A stretch of 64,000 nt of DNA from Streptomyces sp. Je 1-369 (GCF_026810505.1 NZ_CP101750.1:1579448-1643447), one strand, 5' to 3'; shown: positions 9,936 to 19,425, numbered from the stretch's first letter. Numbers and translations are program-made. The notes: generated from the letters alone by a model not told the origin.

Positions 9936-11266
9936 GCCTCCGTCGCCCGTCTCGCGGGCGTATGGGTGAGGCGGCGCACCTGTGGCAGGACCAGCGGGAA
10001 CAGTGCCGCGGTCGTGACCAGGCCCGCGGCCCACGCGAGGGTGGTGTGCAGTCCGAGTCTTTCGGTGGCGGGTCCGGTGAGGAGGTAGGCGACGGGTACG
10101 GGCAGCATCTGGCCGAGCGTCGAGTACGACAGGACGCGGCCGAGGCGGTCGCCCGGGATGCGTTCCTGGAGGAGCGAGAGCCAGACGACCATGGCGAGCT
10201 CCAGGCCCGCGCCCGCCACGACGAAGGCGGCCACGAGTGCGGGCAGCGGGGCGCGGACGGCTATCGCGGCGAGAGGCAGGGCCAGGGCTCCGGTCCCCGC
10301 GCACACGACGGCACCGACCCAGGAGGGCCGCCACGCCAGTGCCAGTGCGGCCCCGGCGATCAGGCCGCCGGTGAAGGCGGACACGACGACACCCCACAGC
10401 GCGGCCCCGCCGAGGACCCGTTGCCCGTACAGGGGCCCGAGCAGCTGGTAGCCGGCCAGCCAGGCCGAACCGGTCACGGCGGCCTGACAGACCATCACCG
10501 CGAGCCAGCGCCGGTCCCACACCTCGCGCCAGCCGCGGCCCATCTCGCCGCGCAGGCCCGCACCCGGCCCGCCCCGCCGGGGTGCCGCGGACTCCGGCCG
10601 CGGGCCCGTCCGGGACACCTTGATGCGCGCGAACAGGACCGCCGACACGGCGAAGGTGACCGCGTCCCAGACGAGTGCAAACGCCGGGCCCGCCGCGGCG
10701 ATGAGCACGCCGCCCAGCGCCGGGCTCGCCATCTTCCCCACGTTCTGCCCGAACTTCAGGAGCGCGTTGGCCGTGTGCCGCTGCCCGGCCGGCACCACCT
10801 GCACGACGGCGCCGTCCGCCGCGGGTACGAAGAACGCGCCCGCGGCACCGCACACGCCCGCCGTGACCGCGAGCTGCCACACCTGAACGGTGCCTGACCA
10901 GATCAGACATGCGGCCGCCGTCTCGGCGAGCGCGCAGACGACGTTGGACCACACCATCACCCGGACGCGGTGGTACCGGTCGGCGATCACGCCCCCGACC
11001 GGCAGCAGCACGATCTGCGGGAGGACACCGGCAGCGAGCACGACCCCCAGGGCCCGCGGGCCACCGCCGGTGGCGAGCGCGGCGAACGCGAGAGCAAGCG
11101 GGGCGACGGCCGACCCCGCCCACGACAGCAGGTAGCCGCACCAGTGCAGCCGGAAGGCGCGCCGGGCAAGCGGCACGACGGCCTCGCGCAGCCGGGCCCG
11201 CCACCTGGTCCGTACGCCGGGCCGTGGCTCGGTAGGATCCGGCGGCGCCGCGCTGACCGGCTTCAC
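9932..11266 (-). CDS. MFS transporter (exporter-like)
   Basis: A 444-residue protein with about 12 membrane segments of the major facilitator superfamily, similar in layout to the enterobactin-exporter/macrolide-efflux (MFS_3) branch: HWCGYLLSWAGSAVAPLALAFAAL at the start and ADRYHRVRVMVWSNVV as the loop 2-3 motif. It starts with GTG. It follows the O-methyltransferase gene on the same strand after 140 bases and may share control by the TetR protein. Export of a small molecule or drug is likely but unproven. Confidence 0.88.
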   Translation of the reverse strand: MKPVSAAPPDPTEPRPGVRTRWRARLREAVVPLARRAFRLHWCGYLLSWAGSAVAPLALAFAALATGGGPRALGVVLAAGVLPQIVLLPVGGVIADRYHRVRVMVWSNVVCALAETAAACLIWSGTVQVWQLAVTAGVCGAAGAFFVPAADGAVVQVVPAGQRHTANALLKFGQNVGKMASPALGGVLIAAAGPAFALVWDAVTFAVSAVLFARIKVSRTGPRPESAAPRRGGPGAGLRGEMGRGWREVWDRRWLAVMVCQAAVTGSAWLAGYQLLGPLYGQRVLGGAALWGVVVSAFTGGLIAGAALALAWRPSWVGAVVCAGTGALALPLAAIAVRAPLPALVAAFVVAGAGLELAMVVWLSLLQERIPGDRLGRVLSYSTLGQMLPVPVAYLLTGPATERLGLHTTLAWAAGLVTTAALFPLVLPQVRRLTHTPARRATEA

Positions 11267-11377
11267 CTCAGTGACTCTAGGGCGGCGACGACCCCGCGCA
11301 CGACGGACGCGCCAGCCGCAGCCGGGCGGTCAGCCATCCGAGGGAGAGCGGGCCGTACGCCTGATCCTCCGGAAACG

Positions 11378-11413
11378 GCCTGACCGGCCAGAACGGCCGG
11401 AACGGCCTAGAGG
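11378..11413. repeat. Four tandem 9-bp units across the methyltransferase stop codon
   Basis: Units GGCCTGACC, GGCCAGAAC, GGCCGGAAC and GGCCTAGAG follow each other exactly. The last one contains the TAG stop codon of the methyltransferase (minus strand, 11407-11409). The rest lies directly downstream of that gene. The period of nine and the abutment to a stop codon resemble the 18-bp arrays after fmt and priA. Confidence 0.75.
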
Positions 11414-12069
11414 CGGCAGCTGATCTCCATCCCGTCCTCCACGGGGAACGTGACGCTCTGGTAGCCGTTCCGGGGGTCACGGACGTAGTCGAGGTAGGGC
11501 GCGAGGTCCTCCAGGTCGACGTCGTCGGCGACGACGAGGGTGCCGGGCGCGAGACGTGGTTCGAGGAGTCGCAGGACCGGCAGGCACAGGTCCTTCCAGC
11601 CGTCGAGCAGGACGAAGTCCGCGGAGCCGTCGACCGCGGCGAGGGTGTCGCGGGCGTCTCCTTCGAGGACGGTGATCAGGTCGTCGAGACCCGTCTCGGT
11701 GAACGTCCGGCGGGCGGCGGCGGCCTTGGCGGCGCTCAGTTCCGTACTGATCACGTGCCCCGTCCCGTTGTCGCGCACCGCGGCGGCGAGGTGGAGCGTG
11801 GATATGCCGAAGGACGTGCCGAACTCGACGACGGTGGCGGGGCGGACGGCCCGGATCAGGTTGTAGAGAAGACGGCCGCCCTGGGCGGAGATCGGCATGT
11901 ACACCTCCGCCTTGGCGTCGGCCTGCTCCTGCGGGCCGAGGGGCGCGGAACCCTGGGGCAGCGCCGCCCTGATCCGCCTGCTGGTCTCCTCGTCCTGCTC
12001 GGCACTGCGGAACATCCGGTCGAGGGCGGAGGCGACGCGGGGGTCTTCGAGCGTGTTGGTGGGTGTCAT
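11407..12069 (-). CDS. O-methyltransferase, family 3 (class I SAM-dependent)
   Basis: A 220-residue methyltransferase of the catechol/caffeoyl-CoA O-methyltransferase type. Motif I is VVEFGTSFGISTLHLAAAV (about residues 81-99), and FVLLDGWKDLCLPVLRLLEPRL carries the metal/SAM-side Asp. The substrate would be a phenolic hydroxyl group, as in resistance or specialised metabolism; this is inference from family. It is divergent from a tetR gene across a 70-base gap with nested palindromes. The stop codon lies inside a 9-bp tandem repeat, so the exact C-terminus (ISCRL) may be evolutionarily labile. Confidence 0.88.
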   Translation of the reverse strand: MTPTNTLEDPRVASALDRMFRSAEQDEETSRRIRAALPQGSAPLGPQEQADAKAEVYMPISAQGGRLLYNLIRAVRPATVVEFGTSFGISTLHLAAAVRDNGTGHVISTELSAAKAAAARRTFTETGLDDLITVLEGDARDTLAAVDGSADFVLLDGWKDLCLPVLRLLEPRLAPGTLVVADDVDLEDLAPYLDYVRDPRNGYQSVTFPVEDGMEISCRL

Positions 12070-12070
12070 G

Positions 12071-12110
12071 AACCTAGGCTAGACGCACCGTTGCGTAGCG
12101 TCTAGAGGTT
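12071..12110. promoter_or_regulatory. Nested palindromic operator between methyltransferase and tetR
   Basis: CTAGACGC (12079-12086) is mirrored by GCGTCTAG (12098-12105). Inside, ACGCA (12083-12087) and TGCGT (12092-12096) form a second palindrome around CCGT. AACCT and AGGTT extend the outer arms. This is the size and position expected for a TetR-family operator controlling both divergent genes. Confidence 0.65.
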
Positions 12111-12139
12111 CTGGCCTACGCTGGCCCCGGGAGGCAGAC

Positions 12140-12784
12140 ATGGGACAGGGAAGTACGACCGCCGCCACGGCCCGGCCGGAACCGGCCGCACGCCACCACG
12201 GCAACAGGCACGGCCGCAGCGAACAGGCCCGGCAGGCGGTGCTTGAGGCGGTCGACGACCTCTTGGTGGAGAAGGGCTTCACCGGCGTCACCATCGAGGG
12301 CATCGCCGCGCGGGCGGGCGTAGCCAAGCAGACCGTCTACCGCTGGTGGAAGACCAAGACCGACATCCTCCTGGACGCCTTCCTCCAGGACGCGGCCGAA
12401 GCGCTGACTCCGCCGGACCAGGGCGACCTGGCGGCGGATCTACGCGCCCACCTGCGCCAACTGGCCCTGTTCCTCACCGAGTCAGACGCGGGTGCTGTCT
12501 TCAGGGCCCTGATCGGGCATGCCCAGCACGATCCCGCGTTCGCCGCCACCCTGCGGTCCGCGTACCTGGACGAGCAGCGCCGACGCGACCGGCTCCCGCT
12601 GGAACGTGCGGTGGCACGCGGCCGGCTCGCCGCGGGACTCGACATGGCGGCCGAGATCGACCAACTCGTGGGACCGGTCTACCACCGCGTCCTGGTGACG
12701 GCGGAACCCGTCGACGAGGCTTTCACCGACCGCCTCGTCGAGGCGTTCCTGCACCGCGTGGACGCAGCGGCGGACCCCGGCTGA
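12140..12784 (+). CDS. TetR/AcrR family transcriptional regulator
   Basis: A 214-residue protein. The N-terminal HTH is at about residues 30-75 (ARQAVLEAVDDLLVEKGFTGVTIEGIAARAGVAKQTVYRWWKTKTDIL), the hallmark of the family. The C-terminal part is a helical ligand-binding domain. The ATG has GGGAGG upstream. It is divergent from the O-methyltransferase/MFS genes with a palindromic operator in the shared 70-base region, so it probably represses itself and those genes until a small ligand binds. Confidence 0.92.
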   Translation: MGQGSTTAATARPEPAARHHGNRHGRSEQARQAVLEAVDDLLVEKGFTGVTIEGIAARAGVAKQTVYRWWKTKTDILLDAFLQDAAEALTPPDQGDLAADLRAHLRQLALFLTESDAGAVFRALIGHAQHDPAFAATLRSAYLDEQRRRDRLPLERAVARGRLAAGLDMAAEIDQLVGPVYHRVLVTAEPVDEAFTDRLVEAFLHRVDAAADPG

Positions 12785-12926
12785 CCGACACCTACCTCGA
12801 GAGGGGCGGGGCGTACCTCGTTCGGATGGTGCTGTGCGTCGCTGCGCGTCGTGCCGGTGCCGCGCGGGGAGGACGTGGACGTATGCGTGCCGGCAGCCGG
12901 CTTGGCGCGATGCTCCTGGAGGAATC

Positions 12927-13568
12927 ATGGCCAAACCCTCGAAGGCTCTCGTCCGCCCCGGGCGGTCGCGGTACATGAACCTCGCCCGAGTCGGGCTCGG
13001 CAGCGCGATCCTGTTGCTCTCGGGCACGGTCGACGCATCCGCTGCTGAACTGCCTGCCGAGGCCAGGACGGTGCTGGAACACATCGAGGCCAACGGCGGC
13101 AAGTTGTCGGACAGCGATCGCGCCACACTACGGAAGTATCCGAAGGTGGCGAACATGGTCCACGATCCGGCGGCCGGCACAGCGCGGTTCCGGACGGTGC
13201 CCGACCCCGCGAGCGCGCGGGGCGTCAGAGGCCGGCAATGCTGGATCTCCGAGGGCCACCATCACGCGAAGACCGCTCTCGGATTCACCTTCTACAAGTT
13301 CTTCCACCGCGCCGACTGGTGCTCGGACGGGCAGAACGTACTCGGCGTGCACTACCGCGAATACCGGAAGGAGGAAGTGAGCTCCCACGCGGTGTGGCGC
13401 GGCCTGGAGGAGGATTCCGTGACCCCTTCCCCGGCGCGAGAAGTTCGCTCCCGCATGAGGGCACAGTTCGAGAACTGCGTCATCAAATGCATCAGCACCA
13501 CCCATCCATGGGTCCAACTCAACCTGCGCGGCGACGGCTTCTGGTGGCCCGCGTCAGGCGAGAACTGA
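12927..13568 (+). CDS. Secreted protein of unknown function, four cysteines
   Basis: The ATG at 12927 is chosen because GGAGGA lies just before it; the open frame extends upstream without signal. The 213-residue product has a basic N-terminus, a hydrophobic stretch at about 20-33 and a likely cleavage after DASA (residue 39). The mature part has His- and Trp-rich segments (GHHHAKTALGF, FFHRADWCSDG, DGFWW) and four Cys, probably two disulfides (RQC, DWC, ENC, IKC). I do not recognise a family. It is an accessory gene at the end of the transporter/regulator cluster. Confidence 0.7.
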   Translation: MAKPSKALVRPGRSRYMNLARVGLGSAILLLSGTVDASAAELPAEARTVLEHIEANGGKLSDSDRATLRKYPKVANMVHDPAAGTARFRTVPDPASARGVRGRQCWISEGHHHAKTALGFTFYKFFHRADWCSDGQNVLGVHYREYRKEEVSSHAVWRGLEEDSVTPSPAREVRSRMRAQFENCVIKCISTTHPWVQLNLRGDGFWWPASGEN

Positions 13569-13663
13569 TCCACTGACCGACGGATGAGCGGCCCGTACTG
13601 AAGCACGGCGGCGGACAGGGCGGTCCGGCTAATCGAGTCGGGGCCATCACGATCCGGCAGCCG

Positions 13664-15106
13664 TCAGGCGGTGCGCCGGATCAGCGCCAGATACATCGCG
13701 TCCGTCCCGTGCAGATGCGGCCACAGCTGTACGTCGGGCCCGTCGCCCAGTGCCGGAACGTCCTGCATCAGGGGCCGCGCGTCGACGAGTTCGGCGCCGC
13801 CACCGTGTTTGAGTACGTCGTCCACGACGGCCCGCGTCTCGGCGAGGTGCGGGGAGCACGTGGCGTATCCGACGATGCCGCCGACCCGCACCGACTCCAA
13901 CGCCGTGCGCAGCAGCCCGCGCTGGAGCGGGGCGAAGCCGTCCAGGTCCTGCGGGCGGCGGCGCCAGCGGGCCTCGGGGCGGCGTCGCAGGGCGCCGAGT
14001 CCCGTGCAGGGCACGTCCATCAGGACGCGGTCGAAGGTGCCGGGCCGCCACGGCGGGCGGGTGCCGTCGGCCGCGACGACCTGGTAGGGGCCGGGGTTCC
14101 CGGCGAGCGCCTGGGCGACGAGACCGGCCCGGTGCGGCTGCTTCTCGGCGGCGAGCAGGACGGCGCCGCGCTGGGCGGCGATACCGGCGAGCAGGGCCGC
14201 CTTGCCGCCGGGGCCCGCGCAGCCGTCGAGCCACTTCTCGTCGGGGCCGTCCAGCGGGGCGTTCGCGAGTGCGAGCGCGACGAGCTGGCTGCCCTCGTCC
14301 TGCACGCCCGCGCGCCCCTCGCGCACGGCCTCCAGGGCACCGGGCTCGCCGCCCTCGCTGAGCCGCACGGCATACGGCGACCAGCGTCCGGGCAGCGCGG
14401 AGTCCTCTCCGACGGATTCGAGGAGTTCCTCGGCGGTGGCGCGGCCGGGGCGCGCCACGAGCGTCACCTCGGGCCGCTCGTTGTCCGCCTCCAGCAGGTC
14501 CTCGATGCCGGCGCGGCCGCCGCCGAGGGAGTCCCACAGCGCCGAGACGACCCAGCGGGGATGCGAGTGGACGACGGCGAGGTGGTCCTCGGCGTCCTCG
14601 TCGTACGGCGGCGCGACCTTCTCCACCCAGCCGTCGAGGTCGTCCTGGGAGACCTTGCGCAGCACGGCGTTGACGAACTTGGCGCGCCCGTCGCCGAGCA
14701 CGACGCGGGCCAGCTCCACCGAGGCGGAGACGGCGGCGTGCGTCGGGATGCGCGTACCGAGCAGCTGGTGCACGCCGAGGTTGAGCACGTCGAGGACCGG
14801 CGGGTCGACCTCGCGCAGCGGCCGGTCGATGCAGGCCGCGACGATCGCGTCGTACGTCCCCTGGCGGCGGAGCGTTCCGTAGACCAGCTCGGTGGCGAGC
14901 GCCGCGTCCCGCGCGTCGAAGTCGCCCTTCTCGCGCGCCTTGCGGAGCAGGGGCGGCAGGACGAGGTTCGCGTACGCGTCACGCTCGTCGACCGCCCGCA
15001 GCGCCTCGAACGCGAGGAAGCGGACGGGGTCCTTCTGGGGGCGGCGGTAGGGCTTGCCGGACTTCCCGGAGGGCTTACGGGGTGGCCGGTTCGGCTGGTC
15101 GTTCAA
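13664..15106 (-). CDS. rsmB: 16S rRNA (cytosine-967 C5)-methyltransferase
   Basis: A 480-residue RsmB/NOP2/Sun family enzyme. A basic N-terminus and a NusB-like RNA-binding domain (residues about 25-165) are followed by the SAM-binding motif DGCAGPGGK (294-302). The two active-site cysteines are Cys367 in DVPCTGLG and Cys417 in YATCSPH. It methylates C967 of 16S rRNA. It follows fmt on the same strand, with the intervening 142 bases filled mostly by an 18-bp tandem array. Confidence 0.95.
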   Translation of the reverse strand: MNDQPNRPPRKPSGKSGKPYRRPQKDPVRFLAFEALRAVDERDAYANLVLPPLLRKAREKGDFDARDAALATELVYGTLRRQGTYDAIVAACIDRPLREVDPPVLDVLNLGVHQLLGTRIPTHAAVSASVELARVVLGDGRAKFVNAVLRKVSQDDLDGWVEKVAPPYDEDAEDHLAVVHSHPRWVVSALWDSLGGGRAGIEDLLEADNERPEVTLVARPGRATAEELLESVGEDSALPGRWSPYAVRLSEGGEPGALEAVREGRAGVQDEGSQLVALALANAPLDGPDEKWLDGCAGPGGKAALLAGIAAQRGAVLLAAEKQPHRAGLVAQALAGNPGPYQVVAADGTRPPWRPGTFDRVLMDVPCTGLGALRRRPEARWRRRPQDLDGFAPLQRGLLRTALESVRVGGIVGYATCSPHLAETRAVVDDVLKHGGGAELVDARPLMQDVPALGDGPDVQLWPHLHGTDAMYLALIRRTA

Positions 15107-15131
15107 AGGTGCTCCGCTGCTGGGACGGGTC

Positions 15132-15240
15132 GAATGCTGGAACGGGGCCCGATTGCTGGGATCGGTCCGGATGCTGCGATGGGTCCGATTGCTGGAATCG
15201 GTCCGAATGCTGCGTTGGATCCGATTGCTGAAATCGGTCC
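15132..15240. repeat. Six tandem 18-bp units between fmt and rsmB
   Basis: Units begin at 15132 (19 bp), 15151, 15169, 15187, 15205 and 15223. They alternate between two variants, for example GATTGCTGGAATCGGTCC and GAATGCTGCGTTGGATCC, so the larger period is 36 bp. The array starts nine bases after the fmt stop codon and ends 25 bases before the rsmB start. It has no spacer-repeat structure and is not a CRISPR array. Function unknown. Confidence 0.9.
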
Positions 15241-15248
15241 GAACCCAC

Positions 15249-16193
15249 TCAGCCTACGTCGCTGTGCCCCATCCGCTCACCCGGGGCGATCCGAACCCCG
15301 CGCGCCCAGTCCGCGCCGCGCATCGGCTTCTTGCCCTGCGGCTGGACCCAGAGCAGCTCGACGGCGTGCGAACCGGAACCGACGTGGACGTTGTTCTTGG
15401 CGGCGGCGATCTCACCGGGCGCGAGGTCGGTGCGGTCCTGGACGGGCGCGGCCTGGATGATCTTCAGCCGCTCGCCGCGGAACACGGTCCAGGCGCCGGG
15501 CGCGGGAGTGCAGCCGCGCACGACCCGGTCGACCCGCATCGCGGGCGCCGCCCAGTCCACCTGGGCGTCCTCGACGGTGATCTTCGGGGCGAGGGTGACG
15601 CCGTCCGCGGGCTGCGACACCGCCTTGAGGCTGCCGTCCTCGATGCCGTCCATGGTCGCGACCAGCAGCCCGGACCCCGCGAACGCGAGACGCGTGAGCA
15701 GGTCCCCGCTGGTGTCGGTCGGCCGCACCGCTTCGGTGACCGTCCCGTACACGGGCCCGGAGTCGAGGCCCTGCTCGATCAGGAACGTGGAGGCGCCGGT
15801 GATCTCGTCGCCCGCCATCACCGCGTGCTGCACCGGCGCGGCGCCGCGCCACGCGGGCAGCAGCGAGAAGTGCAGGTTGACCCAGCCGCGGGCCGGGATG
15901 TCCAGGGCAGCCTTCGGCAGCAGCGCGCCGTACGCGACGACGGGGCAGCAGTCGGGGCCGATCTCGCGCAGCCGCGCCAGGAAGTCCTCGTCGCGCGGCT
16001 TCGCGGGCTTGAGCACCTCGATGCCCGCCTCCTCGGCGCGCTCGGCGACCGGGCTCGCGACCAGCCTGCGGCCCCGTCCCGCGGGCGCGTCCGGGCGGGT
16101 CACCACGGCGGCCACCTCGTGCCGGTCGGAGGCGATCAGGGCGTCCAGTGCGGGGACGGCTACCTCGGGAGTGCCTGCGAAGACAAGCTTCAC
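15249..16193 (-). CDS. fmt: Methionyl-tRNA formyltransferase
   Basis: A 314-residue protein with the formyltransferase domain at the N-terminus: [20 protein letters not shown], then [22 protein letters not shown] with the catalytic Asn-His. A C-terminal tRNA-binding OB-like domain follows. It formylates initiator Met-tRNA with 10-formyl-tetrahydrofolate. ATG start. It heads an fmt-rsmB unit in the same order as in many bacteria. The C-terminus is directly followed by the 18-bp repeat array. Confidence 0.96.
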   Translation of the reverse strand: MKLVFAGTPEVAVPALDALIASDRHEVAAVVTRPDAPAGRGRRLVASPVAERAEEAGIEVLKPAKPRDEDFLARLREIGPDCCPVVAYGALLPKAALDIPARGWVNLHFSLLPAWRGAAPVQHAVMAGDEITGASTFLIEQGLDSGPVYGTVTEAVRPTDTSGDLLTRLAFAGSGLLVATMDGIEDGSLKAVSQPADGVTLAPKITVEDAQVDWAAPAMRVDRVVRGCTPAPGAWTVFRGERLKIIQAAPVQDRTDLAPGEIAAAKNNVHVGSGSHAVELLWVQPQGKKPMRGADWARGVRIAPGERMGHSDVG

Positions 16194-16196
16194 TGA

Positions 16197-17030
<834 letters not shown>

Positions 17031-17132
17031 CGCCGACGGCTGCCCCACTCCACCCCACCAACCGCTGCCCTCTCGCTCCTCCGCCAAGGACGAGGGGGCA
17101 GCTTCCTGCGCAGGCACCGTTCCGCCAACTCG

Positions 17133-17220
17133 GCCGACGGCCAAAGCCCAGCCGATGCCCAGAGCTGAGCCGACGCCCAGCCCAGCCGATACCCAGAGCT
17201 GAGCCGACGCCCAAAGCCCC
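17133..17220. repeat. Tandem 18-bp units downstream of priA
   Basis: Five units (17133, 17151, 17169, 17185, 17203) with one 2-bp deletion. Units such as AGCCCAGCCGATGCCCAG (17145-17162) match the last 18 bases around the priA stop codon (17233-17250) at 16 of 18 positions. The array thus looks like repeated copies of the priA 3' end in which TGA became TGG. It lies between the convergent ends of the HTH gene and priA. Confidence 0.85.
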
Positions 17221-17235
17221 ACCCCTGTCCGCAGC

Positions 17236-19425
17236 TCAGCCGATGTCCAGCGGATCCACCCGCACCCGCACCGCCTCTCCCCCGGCCTCCCGCGCGCCCT
17301 TCGCCCCCCGGGCCATCCGCGCCGCCTGCGCCGTCTTCAACGCAGCGGCGAGTGCGGCACCGCTGCCCGGCGGCACCCGGATCAGCACCCGCTCCCACAG
17401 CTCCGCCCCGGACGGCGCACCCGCACCGCCCCGCGCCCCCCCGGCACCGGCAGGACCACCACCCGCACCACCCCACACCGGAACCGGCCCCAACACCACC
17501 GCGTCCCCCGGCAGTTCCGCGCCGGACAGGAACTCCGTGAGCGCCTCCGGCGGGCCGGACACCGATGCCATGCGCGACACCGGCGGGAAGCCCAGTTCGG
17601 CGCGTTCCGCGAGTTCCCGTACCGCGTGGCCCACCGGATCCCACCGCACCAGCGCCTGCACGGGTCGCAGGGTCGGCTCGGCCACGACCACCACCGTGCC
17701 GCCCGCGCCCTGCGGACGGACCAGTGACGCGGCGCCGACCCACCGCCGCAGCGCGTCCTCGCCCGCCCGCAGGTCGGGGCGGCCCAGCATGGCCCAGCCG
17801 TCGAGCAGCAGGGCGGCCGCGTAACCGCCCTCGGCCACGGGCTCCGCCCCCGGTGTGCTCACGACCAGCGCCGGCGCCCCCGGCACCGTGTCGAGGACCT
17901 GCTCGCGGCCCGAAGTCCGCACCGGCACCGCCGGGAACGCCCGGCCCAGCTCCTCCGCTGTCCTGCGCGCCCCGACGACCTGCGCCCGCAGCCGGAACCC
18001 GCCGCAGGACTCGCAGTGCCAGGAAGCCTCCTCCACCCCGCACCAACCGCACCGCAGCGCGGATCCGCTTTCCTGCGCCTCCAGCGGCCCCGCGCACCGC
18101 CGGCAGCGCGCGGGCTCACGGCACCGCTCGCAGGCGAGCCGCGGCACATAACCACGCCTCGGCACCTGCACCAGGACGGGCCCGTGCTTCAGGCCCTCCC
18201 GTGCGACCTGCCAGGCCAGCGTCGGCAGCCGCGCCGCCCGCGCCGCCTCGTCCCGCGCGAGGTCCAGGTCGCCCACGGTCCGTACGAGCGGCGCGGCCCC
18301 CCGTACCTGCTCGCGGTCGGCGACGAGCGGCGCGGCCCACCCGCTCTCGACGAGCTGGGCCGCCTCCACCGTGCAGCTCCAACCCCCCAGCAAAAAGCCG
18401 CACTTGTCGCGTGTCGCCCGCAGTTCAAGGACTTCCCGCACATGGGGGAACGGGGCGCGGTCGTCGCTGTGGTTGGAGTCCCCGTCGTCCCATACGACGA
18501 CGAGGCCCAGGTTCCGTACGGGCGCGAACATGGCGGCCCGGGTGCCGACGACGGCCCGCACGGTCCCGCGCCGCACGGAGAGCCACTCCTGATAGCGCCG
18601 CTCCTGCCCGGCGTCGGCGGTGAGCAGCGCATGCTGCCCCGGGCCGAGCAGTCCGGTCAGCGCGGCGTCCACGCGCGCGGCGGGCCGCCCGGTCGGCACG
18701 ACGACGAGCGCGCCCCGCCCGGAGGCGAGGGTGGCCTGCACGGCACGGGCGATCTCCTCGGCCCACTGCGGCCCCGGCAACGCCGTCCACACGGCGCGGG
18801 GCGCACCCCCCGAGGCGAGGGAACGCAAGAAATCGGGGCCGTGCCCATACCTCCCCCAACTCCCCGGTTCGGGCGCGGCCGGCGGGGCGGGCGGCTCGGG
18901 GGCCGCCTTGGACTCGGCACGCGCGTGCCGGGGCGGCACGGCGAGCTGCAGCACATCGGCGAGGCTGCCCGCGTAACGGTCGGCCACGGCCCGCGCCAGT
19001 TCCAGGAGCCCGGAGTCGAGCACCGGCTCCGGCGACACGACCTGGGCCAGGGCCGCCAACGGCCCCGTGTACTCCGTCTCCGCGCACCGCTCGACGATGA
19101 ACCCGTCGATCAGCCCGCCCCCCTCGCGCCGCCCCTGCCGCACGTTCCGCGACCCGGCCCCGAACCGCACCCGGACGCGCACCCCGGGCTGCGCGTCGGC
19201 GTCCAGCTCCTCCGGCACGGCGTAGTCGAAATAGCGGTCGAGGTGCAGTACGCCCTTGTCCACGAGCACCCGCGCGACCGGCAGCTCCTTGGCCAGCGCG
19301 GCCCCCCGCCAGGTCCGGGGCTTGGCACGCGGCACCTTGGCCCTGCGCACCGACTCACGAATCAGCGCGAGCTGCTCCGGCTCCTCGGCTCCCCCACCCT
19401 CGAACGCTTCGTTCTCCCTGCTCAC
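17236..19425 (-). CDS. priA: Primosomal protein N' (PriA), helicase motifs lost
   Basis: A 729-residue PriA homologue. The N-terminal DNA-binding domain is VARVLVDKGVLHLDRYFDYAVPEELD. The zinc region retains eight Cys (CERCREPARCRRC, CGWCGVEEASWHCESC). The C-terminus ends DPLDIG. Where other PriA proteins have Walker A GSGKTE this one has GRGALVVVPTGRPAAR, and the DEAH box is replaced by VWDDGDSNHSDD. Actinobacterial PriA proteins are known to lack recognisable helicase motifs, so it probably works as a replication-restart adaptor rather than a motor. The GTG at 19425 has AGGA upstream; the open frame continues further 5' without similarity. Confidence 0.9.
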   Translation of the reverse strand: MSRENEAFEGGGAEEPEQLALIRESVRRAKVPRAKPRTWRGAALAKELPVARVLVDKGVLHLDRYFDYAVPEELDADAQPGVRVRVRFGAGSRNVRQGRREGGGLIDGFIVERCAETEYTGPLAALAQVVSPEPVLDSGLLELARAVADRYAGSLADVLQLAVPPRHARAESKAAPEPPAPPAAPEPGSWGRYGHGPDFLRSLASGGAPRAVWTALPGPQWAEEIARAVQATLASGRGALVVVPTGRPAARVDAALTGLLGPGQHALLTADAGQERRYQEWLSVRRGTVRAVVGTRAAMFAPVRNLGLVVVWDDGDSNHSDDRAPFPHVREVLELRATRDKCGFLLGGWSCTVEAAQLVESGWAAPLVADREQVRGAAPLVRTVGDLDLARDEAARAARLPTLAWQVAREGLKHGPVLVQVPRRGYVPRLACERCREPARCRRCAGPLEAQESGSALRCGWCGVEEASWHCESCGGFRLRAQVVGARRTAEELGRAFPAVPVRTSGREQVLDTVPGAPALVVSTPGAEPVAEGGYAAALLLDGWAMLGRPDLRAGEDALRRWVGAASLVRPQGAGGTVVVVAEPTLRPVQALVRWDPVGHAVRELAERAELGFPPVSRMASVSGPPEALTEFLSGAELPGDAVVLGPVPVWGGAGGGPAGAGGARGGAGAPSGAELWERVLIRVPPGSGAALAAALKTAQAARMARGAKGAREAGGEAVRVRVDPLDIG

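Noticed and set aside
7587..11204. A 1205-codon open frame antisense to the MMPL transporter gene
   Set aside because: It mirrors codon bias of the real gene in a GC-rich genome, is Arg/Gly/Asp-rich without domains and has no ribosome binding site.
12834..12926. Upstream start for the secreted protein
   Set aside because: The extra residues are Cys/Arg-rich and would hide the signal peptide; the ATG at 12927 has GGAGGA.
15132..15240. CRISPR array
   Set aside because: Units are contiguous with no unique spacers and no cas genes are nearby.
13709..15460. Plus-strand frame covering rsmB and the 18-bp array as a repeat protein
   Set aside because: The frame is antisense to rsmB; the hexapeptide repeat only reflects the DNA period.
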